From contig JAUNVC010000001.1 in the NCBI GenBank assembly GCA_030537875.1, positions 40,637 through 104,636 of the forward strand: DNA of 64,000 bases. The letters are read 5' to 3'. Origin of the DNA: Tissierellia bacterium (GTDB taxonomy: Bacteria > Bacillota > Clostridia > Tissierellales > Peptoniphilaceae). Below the pieces are notes generated by a model. That model did no database searches, was not told the DNA's origin, and saw only the letters and a program-made list of their open reading frames with translations. Of the stretch, positions 63,748-64,000 are shown piece after piece. Position numbers and translations under genes: made by a program. How positions within the stretch are numbered: position 1 is the first letter of the stretch; each line of letters opens with the position of its first letter.

Positions 63748-64000
63748 ATGAAAAAAACCGCAGTTCTTATATATGATCAATTCTGTAATTTTGAAATTAG
63801 TGTAGCATTAGAAACTTTAGCATTGCACAACAAAAGTATTGATGTGTTTGCAAAAACAAAAGAAATAGTTGTATGTGAAGAAGGCCTAAAAGTACTCCCG
63901 GATAAAATTATTTATGAATTAGATTTAGATGAATATGATAGCCTTTTATTACCCGGTTCAGCTGATATCCGATCAGCAGTAGAGGATGCTGAAATAATTG
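63748..64000 (+). CDS. DJ-1/PfpI family protein, 3'-truncated by window edge
   Basis: 84 complete codons are visible: MKKTAVLIYDQFCNFEIS, then VFAKTKEIVVCEEGLKVLPDK and DEYDSLLLPGSADIR, which match the first half of the DJ-1/PfpI fold (strand-loop with the acidic FE residue, and the LLPGG-like strand before the nucleophile elbow). The catalytic cysteine lies beyond the window, so the subgroup (deglycase, protease-like, regulator) cannot be told. GGAGG at 63735-63739 fits ATG 63748; ATG 63742 is too close. The gene is clearly AT-richer than its neighbours, which may indicate later acquisition. Confidence 0.75.
   Translation, partial: MKKTAVLIYDQFCNFEISVALETLALHNKSIDVFAKTKEIVVCEEGLKVLPDKIIYELDLDEYDSLLLPGSADIRSAVEDAEII

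Overview
The window looks like a chromosomal segment of an anaerobic, low-to-mid GC Firmicute (class Clostridia). The reasons are strong AAGGAGG-type ribosome binding sites, UUCG-capped terminators, the gdpP-rplI-dnaB and DnaD/DnaC-like neighbourhoods, Rex, a flavodiiron protein, a CIRCE element at groESL and a B. subtilis-style PhoP box. Selenium use is prominent: the left end carries a selenium-dependent molybdenum hydroxylase cluster, and a thioredoxin-like lipoprotein has an in-frame TGA where the first redox cysteine should be. A purine- or amino-acid-fermenting clostridium is a reasonable inference, but the species cannot be named from sequence alone.

Layout. 1-8.6 kb: ygfK (5'-truncated by the window edge), a hydantoinase/dihydropyrimidinase, an XdhC-family factor, a fused Fe-S/molybdopterin hydroxylase, yqeC, a MocA-like nucleotidyltransferase and yqeB, tightly packed on the + strand. 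8.6-13.6 kb: two small membrane proteins, an acetyltransferase, an ABC exporter pair and hisS. 13.6-18.5 kb: a decayed duplicate of a lipoprotein gene followed by the intact copy, a TetR regulator, a small unknown protein, a large unknown lipoprotein, then on the - strand ccdA plus the TlpA-like selenoprotein. 18.7-25.6 kb: a MATE transporter, an ABC-F ATPase, rex, an OGG1-type glycosylase and groES-groEL. 25.7-32.6 kb: a baeRF-like protein with a flavodiiron protein, tRNA-Pro, a TetR regulator, a DUF1846 protein, an ABC exporter behind a 17-T promoter tract, and tRNA-Leu(CAG). 32.7-37.2 kb: gdpP-rplI-dnaB, a nitroreductase and tRNA-Leu(GAG).

37.3-44.0 kb is a compact four-gene operon: a GCS2-type glutamate-cysteine ligase homologue, a glutathionylspermidine-synthase-like ATP-grasp enzyme, a MacB/LolD-type ATPase and a very large FtsX-type permease with a long coiled coil. 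This could make and export an unidentified gamma-glutamyl compound. 44.1-49.8 kb is a complete opp oligopeptide uptake operon. 49.8-53.6 kb holds an acetyltransferase, a DnaD-like protein, a DnaC-like helicase loader and serS. 53.8-56.9 kb holds another ABC half-transporter and a leucyl aminopeptidase. 57.0-63.5 kb is the complete phosphate operon pstS-pstC-pstA-pstB-phoU-phoB-phoR behind an 11-bp-periodic Pho box; its PstS has its two halves in swapped order. The window ends in an AT-richer stretch with a possible 30-residue peptide and the start of a DJ-1/PfpI gene.

The best candidates for new biology are the UxxC selenoprotein TlpA paired with CcdA, the ligase/ATP-grasp/ABC operon at 37.3-44.0 kb, the permuted PstS, and the probable phase-variable promoter at 30.74 kb. 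I saw no insertion sequence, prophage, CRISPR array or rRNA.
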